A DNA stretch of 64,000 nt from Streptomyces caelestis (GTDB lineage: Bacteria > Actinomycetota > Actinomycetes > Streptomycetales > Streptomycetaceae), in contig NZ_LGCN01000002.1 in assembly GCF_001279005.1 (NCBI RefSeq), positions 62,001 through 126,000 on the forward strand, in the 5' to 3' direction. Positions 1 through 7,519 of the stretch are shown here, one piece after another; the stretch's first letter is position 1, and each line of letters starts with the position of its first letter. The position numbers and the translations under genes are program-made. Under the pieces are notes generated by a model. The model was given only the letters and a program-made list of their open reading frames with translations, was not told the origin of the DNA and made no database searches.

Positions 1-76
1 CTTGCGGCGTGCGGGCATGGGGCAGCAACTCCTCGACAGCGATCACTGGATCGGGGTGGGGGGTGGTGAATCCCGT

Positions 77-102
77 GGGGGTGGCTCAGAAACTAGCCCC
101 CC
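77..102. terminator. Possible hairpin downstream of the small gene
   Basis: A G-rich tract (77-84) and a C-rich tract (95-102) can pair imperfectly around the loop. It lies downstream of the minus-strand 44-residue gene and could end its transcript. Nothing else is recognisable in 1-218: no gene with a ribosome-binding site or coding bias was found there. Confidence 0.3.
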
Positions 103-218
103 GAACCAGCGGAATCGCCTGTCGAAGGCCGCGGAGGGAGATCCTTATGGCCGCGTTAAGGGAGTGCTCAGGCTGGGATCAGGTAGGCGCCCGCCGGATC
201 GGGCGGGTGCCGGGACGG

Positions 219-353
219 TCAGCCGTCGGGCCACCAGGTGCGGGCGATGTCCTCGCGGACCTCGGGTCGTCCCGCGGGGCGCTCGTCGGCCTCCTCACGG
301 ATCCGGCGGGTGTCCGTCCTCCTCGGGGGCTTCTGCACGGTGACACGGCGCAT
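219..353 (-). CDS. 44-residue conserved-type small basic/acidic protein
   Basis: A short gene below usual length cut-offs. It encodes 44 residues beginning MRRVTVQKPPRR and ending ARTWWPDG, with many Arg and Glu and a Trp-Trp near the C-terminus. The start is supported by a near-perfect Shine-Dalgarno, GAAGGAGG, about five bases upstream of the ATG on the minus strand. There is no signal peptide or membrane segment, so it should be cytoplasmic. It diverges from the methyltransferase gene, and the interval 354-491 must hold both promoters. Function is unknown. The ribosome site and protein-like composition make it a real gene rather than a chance frame. Confidence 0.6.
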   Translation of the reverse strand: MRRVTVQKPPRRTDTRRIREEADERPAGRPEVREDIARTWWPDG

Positions 354-460
354 GGCTGCCTCCTTCGGGGTCCACCGGGTTCCGTGTTCTCACGGAGGCG
401 GACCTTTCGGGGGAGAGTTCCTCATCGGTCCCGTTCTGTCTGTGGCCGCTGTCACGAATC

Positions 461-491
461 GATTGTCAGTGGGGGGTGTCACTCTGGGGCC
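461..491 (+). promoter_or_regulatory. Candidate promoter motif before the methyltransferase
   Basis: The 30 bases before the ATG contain GATTGTCAGTGG followed by TGTCACTCTGG, ending two bases before the start codon, with no Shine-Dalgarno. I recall closely similar TTGTCAGTGG blocks before other Streptomyces genes. The close packing suggests a short or absent leader. The core AGTG/TCACT halves are also an inverted repeat. Confidence 0.35.
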
Positions 492-1112
492 ATGACGATC
501 CACGGCGGTGACGGGGCGGGTACCGACGGTGTCGACTGGGACGCGGAGGCCGCCGCGTTCGACGAGGATCCGGACCATGGGCTGCGCGATCCGGAGGTGC
601 GCGCGGCCTGGGCGGCGCGGCTGCGGGCCTGGCTGCCGGGGCGGCCCGGTGCCGTCCTCGACCTCGGCTGCGGCACCGGCAGCCTGTCCCTCCTCGCGGC
701 CGGGCGGGGGCACCGGGTGACCGGCGTCGACCGTTTTTCGGCGATGGTGGCGCTCGCCCGGGAGAAGCTCGCCGGGCGTGACGCCGTGTTCCTCGTCGGC
801 GACGCGACGGCGCCACCGGTCGGCGAGGAGCGCTACGACGCCGTCCTGGTCCGGCACGTGCTGTGGACGCTGCCCGAACCGGACCGGGCGCTGCGGCGCT
901 GGCGGGACCCGCTGCGGCCCGGAGGACGGCTGGTGCTGGTCGAGGGGGTGTGGGGGACGGTGAGCCCGGTCGGCATACCCGCCGGCCGGCTCGCCGCCCT
1001 CCTGGCCCCGCTCGGCGGGCGGGTGGGCGTGGAGCGGCTGTCCCCGGACACGGCGCTGTGGGGCCGGGACGTGGACGACGAGCGGTACGCGGTGGTCGCG
1101 GTCCCGGACTGA
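492..1112 (+). CDS. Class I SAM-dependent methyltransferase
   Basis: A 206-residue methyltransferase of the Methyltransf_11/25 type. The SAM-binding motif I, VLDLGCGTGS, lies at about residues 55-64. It is followed by the acidic ribose-binding loop (GVDRFSAM), a GDAT adenine-contact segment, and the post-motif LRPGGRLVLVE. The start is the ATG at 492; in-frame sequence further upstream lacks protein character. The substrate cannot be deduced: such proteins act on small molecules, lipids or quinones, and no neighbour points to one pathway. It converges with the DUF402 gene, 10 bases away. The fold assignment is secure. Confidence 0.85.
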   Translation: MTIHGGDGAGTDGVDWDAEAAAFDEDPDHGLRDPEVRAAWAARLRAWLPGRPGAVLDLGCGTGSLSLLAAGRGHRVTGVDRFSAMVALAREKLAGRDAVFLVGDATAPPVGEERYDAVLVRHVLWTLPEPDRALRRWRDPLRPGGRLVLVEGVWGTVSPVGIPAGRLAALLAPLGGRVGVERLSPDTALWGRDVDDERYAVVAVPD

Positions 1113-1122
1113 TCCGGCGCCC

Positions 1123-1623
1123 TCAGGCGAGCAGCGCGCCGAACCCGCCCTCGCGGGCCCGGGCGTCCAGCTCGTCGAGGGCGGCCACCGCGGCGGCCGC
1201 CGCCTCGGGATCCGTGGTGAGCAGACCGCTCGCCGCGAACTCGTCCTCGTCTAGCCGCCGTACGTCCGTGCCGTCCGCGGAGACCCATAGGTCCAGGTCG
1301 AGGTCCTCGACGACCAGCCGGCCGCCGGAGAACTCGGCCGGCCGGGTGATGTCGCAGTAGTGGCCCTTGAGGGTGCCGTCGGCGGCGCGGACCTCCTTCA
1401 CCGAGTACCACCGGTCGCGCCAGTAGTGCTCCGTGAACACGTCACCGGGTTCGAAGCGGACGAAACCGAAGTCGCGCACGCCGTCACCCGCCCAGGGGGC
1501 GCGCACGGTGGCGCGGGTGCCGTCGTCGGCGAGCAGTTCGGCCGGGTAGCGGATCTTCATCCGTCCCGCCTTGACGAGCACGACCTCCACCCGCGTCGGC
1601 CCGTCAGCCGAGTGCGCGGACAT
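1123..1623 (-). CDS. DUF402 domain protein (FomD-like fold)
   Basis: A 166-residue cytoplasmic protein with a DUF402 core at about residues 45-115. The conserved blocks are WYSVKEV, GHYCDITRPA and VVEDLDLDLWVSADG. Characterised members of this superfamily (FomD, some nucleoside diphosphatases) are metal-dependent phosphohydrolases that use the acidic residues of the ED-D-DLWV block, and these are present here. It overlaps the end of the upstream double-GNAT gene by 20 bases (1604-1623), so the two are probably co-transcribed. The precise substrate is unknown. Confidence 0.8.
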   Translation of the reverse strand: MSAHSADGPTRVEVVLVKAGRMKIRYPAELLADDGTRATVRAPWAGDGVRDFGFVRFEPGDVFTEHYWRDRWYSVKEVRAADGTLKGHYCDITRPAEFSGGRLVVEDLDLDLWVSADGTDVRRLDEDEFAASGLLTTDPEAAAAAVAALDELDARAREGGFGALLA

Positions 1624-2533
1624 ACCGCACCTCCGTTCCGCAGATCTCGTACCCGAACCACTTGTTGATCGCGATCATCGGCCCGTTCCCGGTGTCGTTG
1701 CCCGTGAACGCCTCCGTGTACCCGGCCGCGCGGGCGCGATGCAGGGAGTCGTTCTTCGCGAGCTTGGCCAGGCCCCGGCCGCGGTGGGCGCGGGCGGTGC
1801 CGGTCATGGCCGTGGCGTACCGGGTGCCGCCGTCCGTGCGGGCCGCGGAGAAGGCGGCGGGGCGGCCGTCGACCAGCGCCACCGTGGTCAGCCCGGGACT
1901 GAACAGGGGGTGCCGCCAGGTCTCCTCCAGCCAGGCCTCGTAGTCCGTGAACGCGTAGTCCACGTCACTGGGCTCGTCCGCCGTCGTCTCCGCGTCCAGT
2001 GCGAACAGCGGGCGCGGGTCACCGGCGAAGTCCGAACCCGGGCGCAGTTCCACGCCCGGCGGCGGGTCCTGCAGCGGGGGGAGGGCGCCGTTCGCCAGGT
2101 CCAGGCGGAGGAAGTGGGCGGAGCGGCTCGCACGGTAGCCGTGCGCCTCGGCGAAGGCGCGGTTGCCCGGCTCGTCCAGCACCCAGGCGAACAGCCTGGT
2201 CGCCCCGTGCGCGGCCAGGTGCTCCTCGGCGGCGCGCACCAGCAGCGTCCCGGCGCCCCGGCGGGTGTGCCCGGGGTGCACGTACACGTTGACGTTGCCC
2301 TGGCCGGGCTCGGAGCTCTCGTGGGTCAGGTGCACCTGCGCCGTGCCGATCACCTCGCCGTCGGCCACGGCGACCAGGGGCCGGTAGTGGGCGTCGGGGT
2401 GCAGGTGGCCCAGGTCGTGGGCCAGGGACTCCGGGGTGACGAGGAAGAACGGCAGCGCGGCGTGCCGGACACGGGCGAAGCCCTCGAGGTCGGCGCGGGC
2501 GTCGGGAAGAAGATCGCGAACGGTGACGGTCAT
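1604..2533 (-). CDS. Tandem GNAT N-acetyltransferase
   Basis: A 309-residue protein with two GNAT folds in tandem. The N-terminal domain has the acetyl-CoA motif A as VHPGHTRRGAGTLLV near residue 95. The C-terminal domain carries RAHRGRGLAKLAK near residue 255 and ends with the NKWFGYEICG strand common to this class. Double-GNAT actinobacterial proteins include mycothiol synthase-like enzymes and many of unknown substrate, and nothing here fixes the acceptor. The ATG at 2533 has no Shine-Dalgarno but has TAGCGT eight bases upstream, so it may be leaderless. It diverges from a GntR regulator that may control it. Confidence 0.85.
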   Translation of the reverse strand: MTVTVRDLLPDARADLEGFARVRHAALPFFLVTPESLAHDLGHLHPDAHYRPLVAVADGEVIGTAQVHLTHESSEPGQGNVNVYVHPGHTRRGAGTLLVRAAEEHLAAHGATRLFAWVLDEPGNRAFAEAHGYRASRSAHFLRLDLANGALPPLQDPPPGVELRPGSDFAGDPRPLFALDAETTADEPSDVDYAFTDYEAWLEETWRHPLFSPGLTTVALVDGRPAAFSAARTDGGTRYATAMTGTARAHRGRGLAKLAKNDSLHRARAAGYTEAFTGNDTGNGPMIAINKWFGYEICGTEVRYVRALG

Positions 2534-2541
2534 GGAGGCGC

Positions 2542-2547
2542 ACGCTA
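2542..2547 (-). promoter_or_regulatory. -10 element for a probable leaderless GNAT transcript
   Basis: On the minus strand TAGCGT lies eight bases before the ATG of the GNAT gene, the spacing expected when transcription begins at the start codon. The gene lacks a Shine-Dalgarno. The identical hexamer occurs in the same position before the gene at 59977. Confidence 0.45.
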
Positions 2548-2604
2548 CGGGGGGCGGGTTCGGGGCGCCTCTCATTTTCCGCCGGGGTGCGCGACAATCG
2601 GGCC

Positions 2605-2973
2605 GTGACCTTGAAGATCCGGATCGATGACGGCGCGCCCCCGTACGAGCAGGTACGGGCGCAGATCTCCGAGCAGGCGCGGTCGGGAGCGCTGCCCGTG
2701 GGGTACAGACTGCCGACGGTGCGGGGGCTGGCCGAGACGCTCGGGCTCGCCGCGAACACGGTGGCCAAGGCGTACCGGGCGCTGGAGGCGGACGGGGTGA
2801 TCGAGACGCGGGGGCGCAACGGGACGCTGATCGCCGCGGCGGGGGCGGCGGCGGAGCGGGAGCTGGCGTCCGCGGCGCAGGATTTCGCCGCCAGGGCGCG
2901 GCGGCTCGGCGGCTCGGAGGAGGCGGCGCTGGCTGCCGTGCGGGACGCACTGCGTGCGGCTTACGGGGCGTGA
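2605..2973 (+). CDS. YtrA-type short GntR transcriptional regulator
   Basis: A 122-residue repressor-type protein with an N-terminal winged helix of the GntR family (residues about 10-75, including GYRLPTVRGLAETLGLAANTVAKAYRALE) and a short helical C-terminal tail. It has no effector domain, as in the YtrA subfamily. The GTG at 2605 is preferred because it begins the conserved domain; an ATG-like extension upstream adds only a few residues. YtrA members usually regulate adjacent ABC transporters. Here the divergent neighbour is the double GNAT, 71 bases away, so autoregulation plus control of that gene is the likeliest arrangement. Confidence 0.85.
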   Translation: MTLKIRIDDGAPPYEQVRAQISEQARSGALPVGYRLPTVRGLAETLGLAANTVAKAYRALEADGVIETRGRNGTLIAAAGAAAERELASAAQDFAARARRLGGSEEAALAAVRDALRAAYGA

Positions 2974-3020
2974 GCGCCGTCGCGGCGGGGTTTGATCTCA
3001 GTTGCGGGTCCGTTGCGGCC

Positions 3021-3056
3021 GGTCGCGCAGTTCCCCGCGCCCCTGAGGGGTGCGGG
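3021..3056. repeat. Streptomyces intergenic repeat element
   Basis: The block GGTCGCGCAGTTCCCCGCGC followed by CCCTGAGGGGTGCG is one I recognise as a very common dispersed intergenic element in Streptomyces genomes. It contains the small hairpin CCCCTGAGGGG and lies between the ends of two convergent genes, so it may serve as a terminator or mRNA end. Confidence 0.5.
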
Positions 3057-3146
3057 TGAGCGTCGGCCGTGTCGCTTGCCCCTCGTCGGTCCTCGTACCG
3101 ATCCCCGGCGTCCCGGCGAACAGGGGTCGTACGGCCGTCGAAGCAC

Positions 3147-4241
3147 CTACAGGTACAGGCCCGCGTCCGCGTCCCCGCGGGGTTCCGGGAGGGACGTGGG
3201 GGAGGTGCCCCGGCGCAGGGCGTACAGCTCGGCCAGGGTCGCGCCCTCGCGGCCGACGCCCTCCTCGGAGCCCAGCCAGTCCGCCGCCTCCGCGCGGGTC
3301 AGCCGGCCCACCTCGATCCGGGCGAGGCAGCGGCCGGGGCGGACCACGGCCGGGTGCAGGCGCTCCAGGTCCTCGTTGGTGGTGACGCCCACCAGGACGT
3401 TGCGGCCCTGGCCGAGCAGACCGTCCGTCAGGTTCAGCAGCCGGGACAGCGCCTGCCCGGCGGTGTGCTTGGCCTCGCCCCGGATCAGCTCGTCGCAGTC
3501 CTCCAGGAGCAGCAGCCGCCAGCGGCCCTTGCCCGTCGCGTCCTCCTCGCCGATCGCGATGTCCATCAGATAGCCGACGTCACCGAAGAGCCGCTCGGGG
3601 TCCAGCACGCAGTCCACCTGGCACCAGTCCCGCCAGGACCGGGCCAGCGTGCGCAGCGCGGAGGTCTTGCCGGTGCCCGGCGGGCCGTGCAGCAGGAGCA
3701 GCCGGCCCGAGATGTCCTCGGGGGTGGTCTTCATCAGGCGGTCCATCGCGTCCGCCACCGGCGCCGTGTAGTTGGGCCGGATCTCCTCCCAGGTGCCCGC
3801 CGAGATCTGCCGGGTGGTGCGGTGCGGGCCGCGCCGCGGGGAGACGTACCAGAAGCCCATGGTGACGTTCTCCGGCTGCGGTTCGGGCTCGTCCGCCGCG
3901 CCGTCGGTGGCCTCGCCCAGGATCCTCGCGGCGAGGTCGGCGCTGGTCGCGGTGACCGTGACGTCGGCCCCCCGGTTCCAGCGGGAGACCAGCAGCGTCC
4001 AGCCCTCGCCCTCGGCCAGGGTGGCGCTGCGGTCGTCGTCCCTGGCGATCCGCAGCACCCGCGCGTTCGCGGGCAGCAGGGTCGCGCCGGAGCGTACGCG
4101 GTCGATGTTGACGGCGTGCGAGTACGGCTGCTCGCCCGTCGCGAAGCGGCCGAGGAACAGCGCGTCGACGACGTCGGACGGGGAGTCGCTGTCGTCGACG
4201 TTGAGCCGGATCGGCAGTGCGTCGTGCGGTTGCGCGGACAT
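3147..4241 (-). CDS. DUF5925/AAA-family ATPase
   Basis: A 364-residue protein with a DUF5925 N-terminal half (about residues 10-170) and a AAA+ ATPase domain. Walker A is GPPGTGKTS near residue 185. Walker B is LLLLEDCDE, and the sensor/arginine region is TNEDLERLHPAVVRPGR, which resembles FtsH/proteasomal ATPases of the classic clade. It has no membrane segment. It probably remodels or unfolds a protein partner, as known for AAA ATPases; the partner is unknown. A GTG at 4259 would add six residues (MTDHGG). I chose the ATG at 4241, which begins the conserved sequence, but neither start has a clear ribosome site. Confidence 0.82.
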   Translation of the reverse strand: MSAQPHDALPIRLNVDDSDSPSDVVDALFLGRFATGEQPYSHAVNIDRVRSGATLLPANARVLRIARDDDRSATLAEGEGWTLLVSRWNRGADVTVTATSADLAARILGEATDGAADEPEPQPENVTMGFWYVSPRRGPHRTTRQISAGTWEEIRPNYTAPVADAMDRLMKTTPEDISGRLLLLHGPPGTGKTSALRTLARSWRDWCQVDCVLDPERLFGDVGYLMDIAIGEEDATGKGRWRLLLLEDCDELIRGEAKHTAGQALSRLLNLTDGLLGQGRNVLVGVTTNEDLERLHPAVVRPGRCLARIEVGRLTRAEAADWLGSEEGVGREGATLAELYALRRGTSPTSLPEPRGDADAGLYL

Positions 4242-4311
4242 GCCGCCATGATCGGTCACACGGGCGCCGCGCGCACCCGGTTTCCGGGTGCACGCGCACG
4301 GTCGCCACGCC

Positions 4312-5112
4312 TCAGTCCGTCGGCCGGCGGATCAGCCCCCGTGCCCGCCGGGTCCGGCGCACCACCGCGTACCCCTTGGTCAGCGCGCGGTCCCGGGCGA
4401 AGGCGCGCGCGACGCCCCGCCCCTCCACCAGCCGTTCGAACGCGGCGGTGTCCGTCGACCGTCGCACCGTCACGCGCCGCAGGGCGTACGGGCCCTGGGC
4501 GCGGCGGGCGAGACCGTTGCCGACGGCGAGCGCCTGGGCGTACCCCGTCTCGCGCACCGCCCGGCGCACCCGGCGGCTGGAGTAGCCGTAGGGATACGCG
4601 AACGAGGCGGGCACGCGGCCCAGCTGGTCCGAGACGATCTCCTTGCACAGGATCAGCTCGGAGCGCAGCCGGCGGTCGTCGAGCCGGTCGAGCTGCGGGT
4701 GGCTGTGGCTGTGCCCGCCGATCTCGACGCCGGCGCCGGCCAGTTCGCGCACCTGGTCCCAGCCGAGCATGGTGTCCGGGCCGCCGCCGGTGTCGTACGG
4801 GCCCCGCAGCCAGCCGGTGGAGACGAACAGGGTGGCCGGGAAGCCGTGTTCGGCGAGCACGGGCAGCGCGTGCCGGTGCACGCCCTCGTACCCGTCGTCG
4901 AACGTCACGAGGACCGGCCGGGCGGGCAGCGGGCGGCCCGAACGCCAGCGCGCGGCCAGTTCGGCCGTGGTGACGGGGGTGAGGCCCCGGTCCGCGAGCA
5001 CCGCCATCTGCTCGGCGAACGCCCCCGGGGACACGGACAGGGCGCGGGTCGCCTCGCCGGGATCGTCCGCGACCGCGTGGTACATGAGGATCGGCACGCG
5101 TACGTCAGTCAC
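4312..5112 (-). CDS. Polysaccharide deacetylase (NodB, carbohydrate esterase 4)
   Basis: A 266-residue NodB-fold deacetylase. Motif 1 is LVTFDDGYEG (catalytic Asp and metal-ligand Asp) and motif 2 is GGHSHSHPQL (metal His pair). Later blocks FAYPYGYSSRRVRRAVRETGY match the family. These enzymes remove N-acetyl groups from cell-wall or exported glycans. No signal peptide is visible, so it may act on a cytoplasmic or lipid-linked glycan. Its GTG start overlaps the end of the upstream glycosyltransferase by eight bases, making it the third gene of a GT2-GT2-deacetylase operon. Confidence 0.88.
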   Translation of the reverse strand: MTDVRVPILMYHAVADDPGEATRALSVSPGAFAEQMAVLADRGLTPVTTAELAARWRSGRPLPARPVLVTFDDGYEGVHRHALPVLAEHGFPATLFVSTGWLRGPYDTGGGPDTMLGWDQVRELAGAGVEIGGHSHSHPQLDRLDDRRLRSELILCKEIVSDQLGRVPASFAYPYGYSSRRVRRAVRETGYAQALAVGNGLARRAQGPYALRRVTVRRSTDTAAFERLVEGRGVARAFARDRALTKGYAVVRRTRRARGLIRRPTD

Positions 5113-6103
5113 GGCCGGCCTCCGCGACGACCGCCACGGAGAACGTGACCCCGCCCCGCCGGGCCCGCACGCTCCCCACCAGGTAGCCGCCGGCCGCCGT
5201 CAGCACCCCGGCCACGATCGCCCCCGCGCGCCCCGCCCCGCCCGGACGGGCCAGCAGGGCGTCGCGCAGTCCCCGCGCCACCCCGGCCGGCAGCACGCGC
5301 GTGGTGTACCGGCGTTCGGACTCGAGCCCCTTCTTCGCCCCCACGCTGCGGGCCACCAGCGCCTTGGACAGCCCCTCGGCGTAGGTCCGCGTACGGAAGT
5401 AGCGGAAGTGTTCGCGGACTTCGGGCACCCGGTGGTGGATCACCGCGCGGTCGTCGATCAGCAGGACCGCGTCGGGGCGGGCGCGGCCGAGGCGGATGCA
5501 CAGTTCCGTCTCCTCGCCGCCCAGCGGGCGCTCGTCCCCGTCGCGTCCGATGCCGGTGGCGAAGCCGCCCGCCGCGTCGAAGGCCTCGCGCCGGAAGGAG
5601 GCGTTGCCGCCGAGCACGTTGCGCACCCGCACCCGCCCGCGCGGCAGGCCCCGGTAGGCGCAGCCCACCACCCAGTCGAACTCCTCGGGGAACCAGGCGG
5701 GCCGCCGGCCCGACGCCCAGGCGGGCTCGGTGCGCCCGCCGACCGCCATCACGCGCGGATCGTCGTACGCCTCGGCGAAGTGCTTCAGCCAGTCGCGCTC
5801 GGCCACCGCGTCGTCGTCGAGGAAGGCGACGACCTCCCCGCGCGAGGCGGCGATCCCGGTGTTGCGGCCGGCGGACAGGCCGCGGGGGCCCGTGTTGGCG
5901 AGCACCCGCACGTCGTCGGCCTCCTCGTACTCCTTGCCCAGGCGCTCCAGGAGATCCCGGTTGTGGTCGACGACCAGCAGGGTCTCCAGGGCCGGCCGTG
6001 ACTGCGCCCGCACCGAGGCGACCGCCGCGAGGACGTCCTCCCAGCGGTCCTCGGTGTAGGCGCAGATCACGACCGAGACGCCCGGGGTGCCGGGATCGCT
6101 CAA
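5105..6103 (-). CDS. Family 2 glycosyltransferase
   Basis: A 332-residue GT-A enzyme. It begins SDPGTPGVSVVICAYTEDRW, has the sugar-nucleotide/metal motif in VVAFLDDDAVAERDW near residue 105, and the acceptor-side motif GGEETELCIRLGRA near residue 210. A hydrophobic C-terminal stretch (about 290-310) may bind membrane. The start is a TTG at 6103 with GGAAGG just upstream; it overlaps the TGA of the preceding glycosyltransferase as TTGA, implying coupled translation. It probably adds a sugar to an envelope or exopolysaccharide precursor. Donor and acceptor are unknown. Confidence 0.85.
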   Translation of the reverse strand: MSDPGTPGVSVVICAYTEDRWEDVLAAVASVRAQSRPALETLLVVDHNRDLLERLGKEYEEADDVRVLANTGPRGLSAGRNTGIAASRGEVVAFLDDDAVAERDWLKHFAEAYDDPRVMAVGGRTEPAWASGRRPAWFPEEFDWVVGCAYRGLPRGRVRVRNVLGGNASFRREAFDAAGGFATGIGRDGDERPLGGEETELCIRLGRARPDAVLLIDDRAVIHHRVPEVREHFRYFRTRTYAEGLSKALVARSVGAKKGLESERRYTTRVLPAGVARGLRDALLARPGGAGRAGAIVAGVLTAAGGYLVGSVRARRGGVTFSVAVVAEAGRD

Positions 6104-6921
6104 GAGACCTTCCCCCGGACCGTGGCGAGCAGCGGCGAGGGGCGCGGACGCCGGCGCAGCGCACGCCGGTTGGAACGCTCCCCGAGGATCACTCTCAGCA
6201 CGCGCAGCCCGTCGCGCACGGCCCGCAGATTGCTCGTGCCGTGGATGCGCAGGTACTCGTGGCTGGGGATCTCCTGCACCCTGAGGCCGGCCTTGACGAC
6301 CCGGATGTTCATCAGGGTCTCGACCTCGAAGCCGGTGCAGTCGAGGTCGATCTCGTCCAGGCAGTGCCGCCAGAAGGCGTTGTAGCCGTAGCAGAGGTCG
6401 GTGTACCGGGCGCCGAACTTGCGGTTGACGACGGCGCACAGCACCCGGTTGCCCAGCATGCGGATGAACGTCATGTCGTCGGTGCCGCCGCCGTTGGCGA
6501 AGCGGGACCCCTTGGCGAAGTCCGCGCCGGAGACCAGCGCGGAGACGTAGCTGACGATCTCGTTGCCGTCCGCCGAGCCGTCCGCGTCGACCATCACGAT
6601 GATGTCGCCGGTGCAGGCCTCGAAGCCGGAGCGCAGCGCGTCCCCCTTGCCCGTGCCGCTCTGGCCGACGACCTTGACGCCGGGCCGCAGTCCGCGGGCC
6701 ACCTCGACGGTGTCGTCGGTGGAGTTGCCGTCGACCAGGACCACTTCGTGGATCCAGTCGGGAAGCGTCTTGAAGACGTACGGCAGGTTCTCCGCCTCGT
6801 TCATGGCCGGTATCACCACGCTCACCGGCGGCGCGATGGCCAGGTGGGAGGAGACGGGCCGGTACGTGCGGGCGGTCGGCGGATCCTGGTCCTCGGTCGC
6901 CGACCGCAGAACGGAACTCAT
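6100..6921 (-). CDS. DPM1-like family 2 glycosyltransferase
   Basis: A 273-residue GT2 enzyme. It has a poorly conserved first 30 residues, then VSVVIPAMNEAENLPYVF, VLVDGNSTDDT and the metal-binding VDADGSADG. The TDLCYGYNAFWR and FEVETLMNIR blocks are typical of dolichyl-phosphate mannose synthase and polyprenyl-phosphate sugar synthases. Such enzymes load a sugar from NDP onto a polyprenyl phosphate at the inner membrane face. There is no transmembrane pair at the C-terminus. It is first in the operon with the second GT2 and the deacetylase, suggesting a small pathway for a lipid-linked or secreted glycan. Confidence 0.86.
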   Translation of the reverse strand: MSSVLRSATEDQDPPTARTYRPVSSHLAIAPPVSVVIPAMNEAENLPYVFKTLPDWIHEVVLVDGNSTDDTVEVARGLRPGVKVVGQSGTGKGDALRSGFEACTGDIIVMVDADGSADGNEIVSYVSALVSGADFAKGSRFANGGGTDDMTFIRMLGNRVLCAVVNRKFGARYTDLCYGYNAFWRHCLDEIDLDCTGFEVETLMNIRVVKAGLRVQEIPSHEYLRIHGTSNLRAVRDGLRVLRVILGERSNRRALRRRPRPSPLLATVRGKVS

Positions 6922-7519
6922 GAGTCTGGTCCCTCTCGTCCGGCGGACCGCCCGCCCCTCGGGCGGCCCGGCTGTTCGTCCGGTTCGAAAGGGGGGTTCT
7001 CACCCCACGACACGACGCACGGAGCCGACGCGCACGTCAGGTGAGCTGGCAGAACTGGTCGGCCGCGAAAACGGCGGCCGGCCGCGCGGCACGGCCCGGT
7101 CACCGCCTGCGGCCACCGGGCACGGCACCCCCCTACCGCGCCCCGCGCCGGTTCGTCGCGGTCCTGAGCCCTCCCCTGGAGCCGCTTGCCGACGGACCGG
7201 TGCGAGTGAGATGTGTGACGGTATTGACGATTAAAACCGAATGGCAGGATCTGGAACGGCCGATCACGCTTTCGCCGGTTCGGCCGTTCCGTACCTCTCT
7301 TGCCCGGATGTGTGGATCCGCATGGCCGACTTTGCCCCCCGAAGTGTCGGATGCCGGGCTTCAATGTGGCGCACCCCGTAAGGGCCGTCAAGGCCCGAAA
7401 GTCCCTGCGGCCAGATTTCGTCCAGGATTGAACGGCAACAGTTTTGGCATGAACACTTCCGGTCAACACGCGTAGTTGGTACGACGGTTGCGGCAGAGAT
7501 CCTGCTCAAGGGAGGTTCC
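6922..7519. promoter_or_regulatory. 598-bp intergenic region upstream of the lipase gene
   Basis: This region holds divergent promoters and no convincing gene. It is less GC-rich than its surroundings. It contains TTGACG (7224-7229) with GGATCT 17 bases later on the plus strand. Next comes a perfect 10-base inverted repeat, GGAACGGCCG (7253-7262) and CGGCCGTTCC (7281-7290). Closer to the lipase gene is an AT-richer block at about 7433-7485 containing TTTTGGCATGAACACTTCC and GTCAACACGCGTAG, probably the lipase promoter. Confidence 0.45.
7253..7290. promoter_or_regulatory. 10-bp perfect inverted repeat, candidate operator or hairpin
   Basis: GGAACGGCCG at 7253-7262 is perfectly repeated in inverse at 7281-7290 with an 18-base spacer. 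It sits directly after a plausible -35/-10 pair at 7224-7252, so it would lie at the start of that transcript. It could be an operator or an RNA hairpin. Confidence 0.4.

Noticed and set aside
1..218. Insertion sequence or prophage remnant at the left end
   Set aside because: No transposase motif, terminal repeat or target duplication visible; the frame there has no ribosome site.
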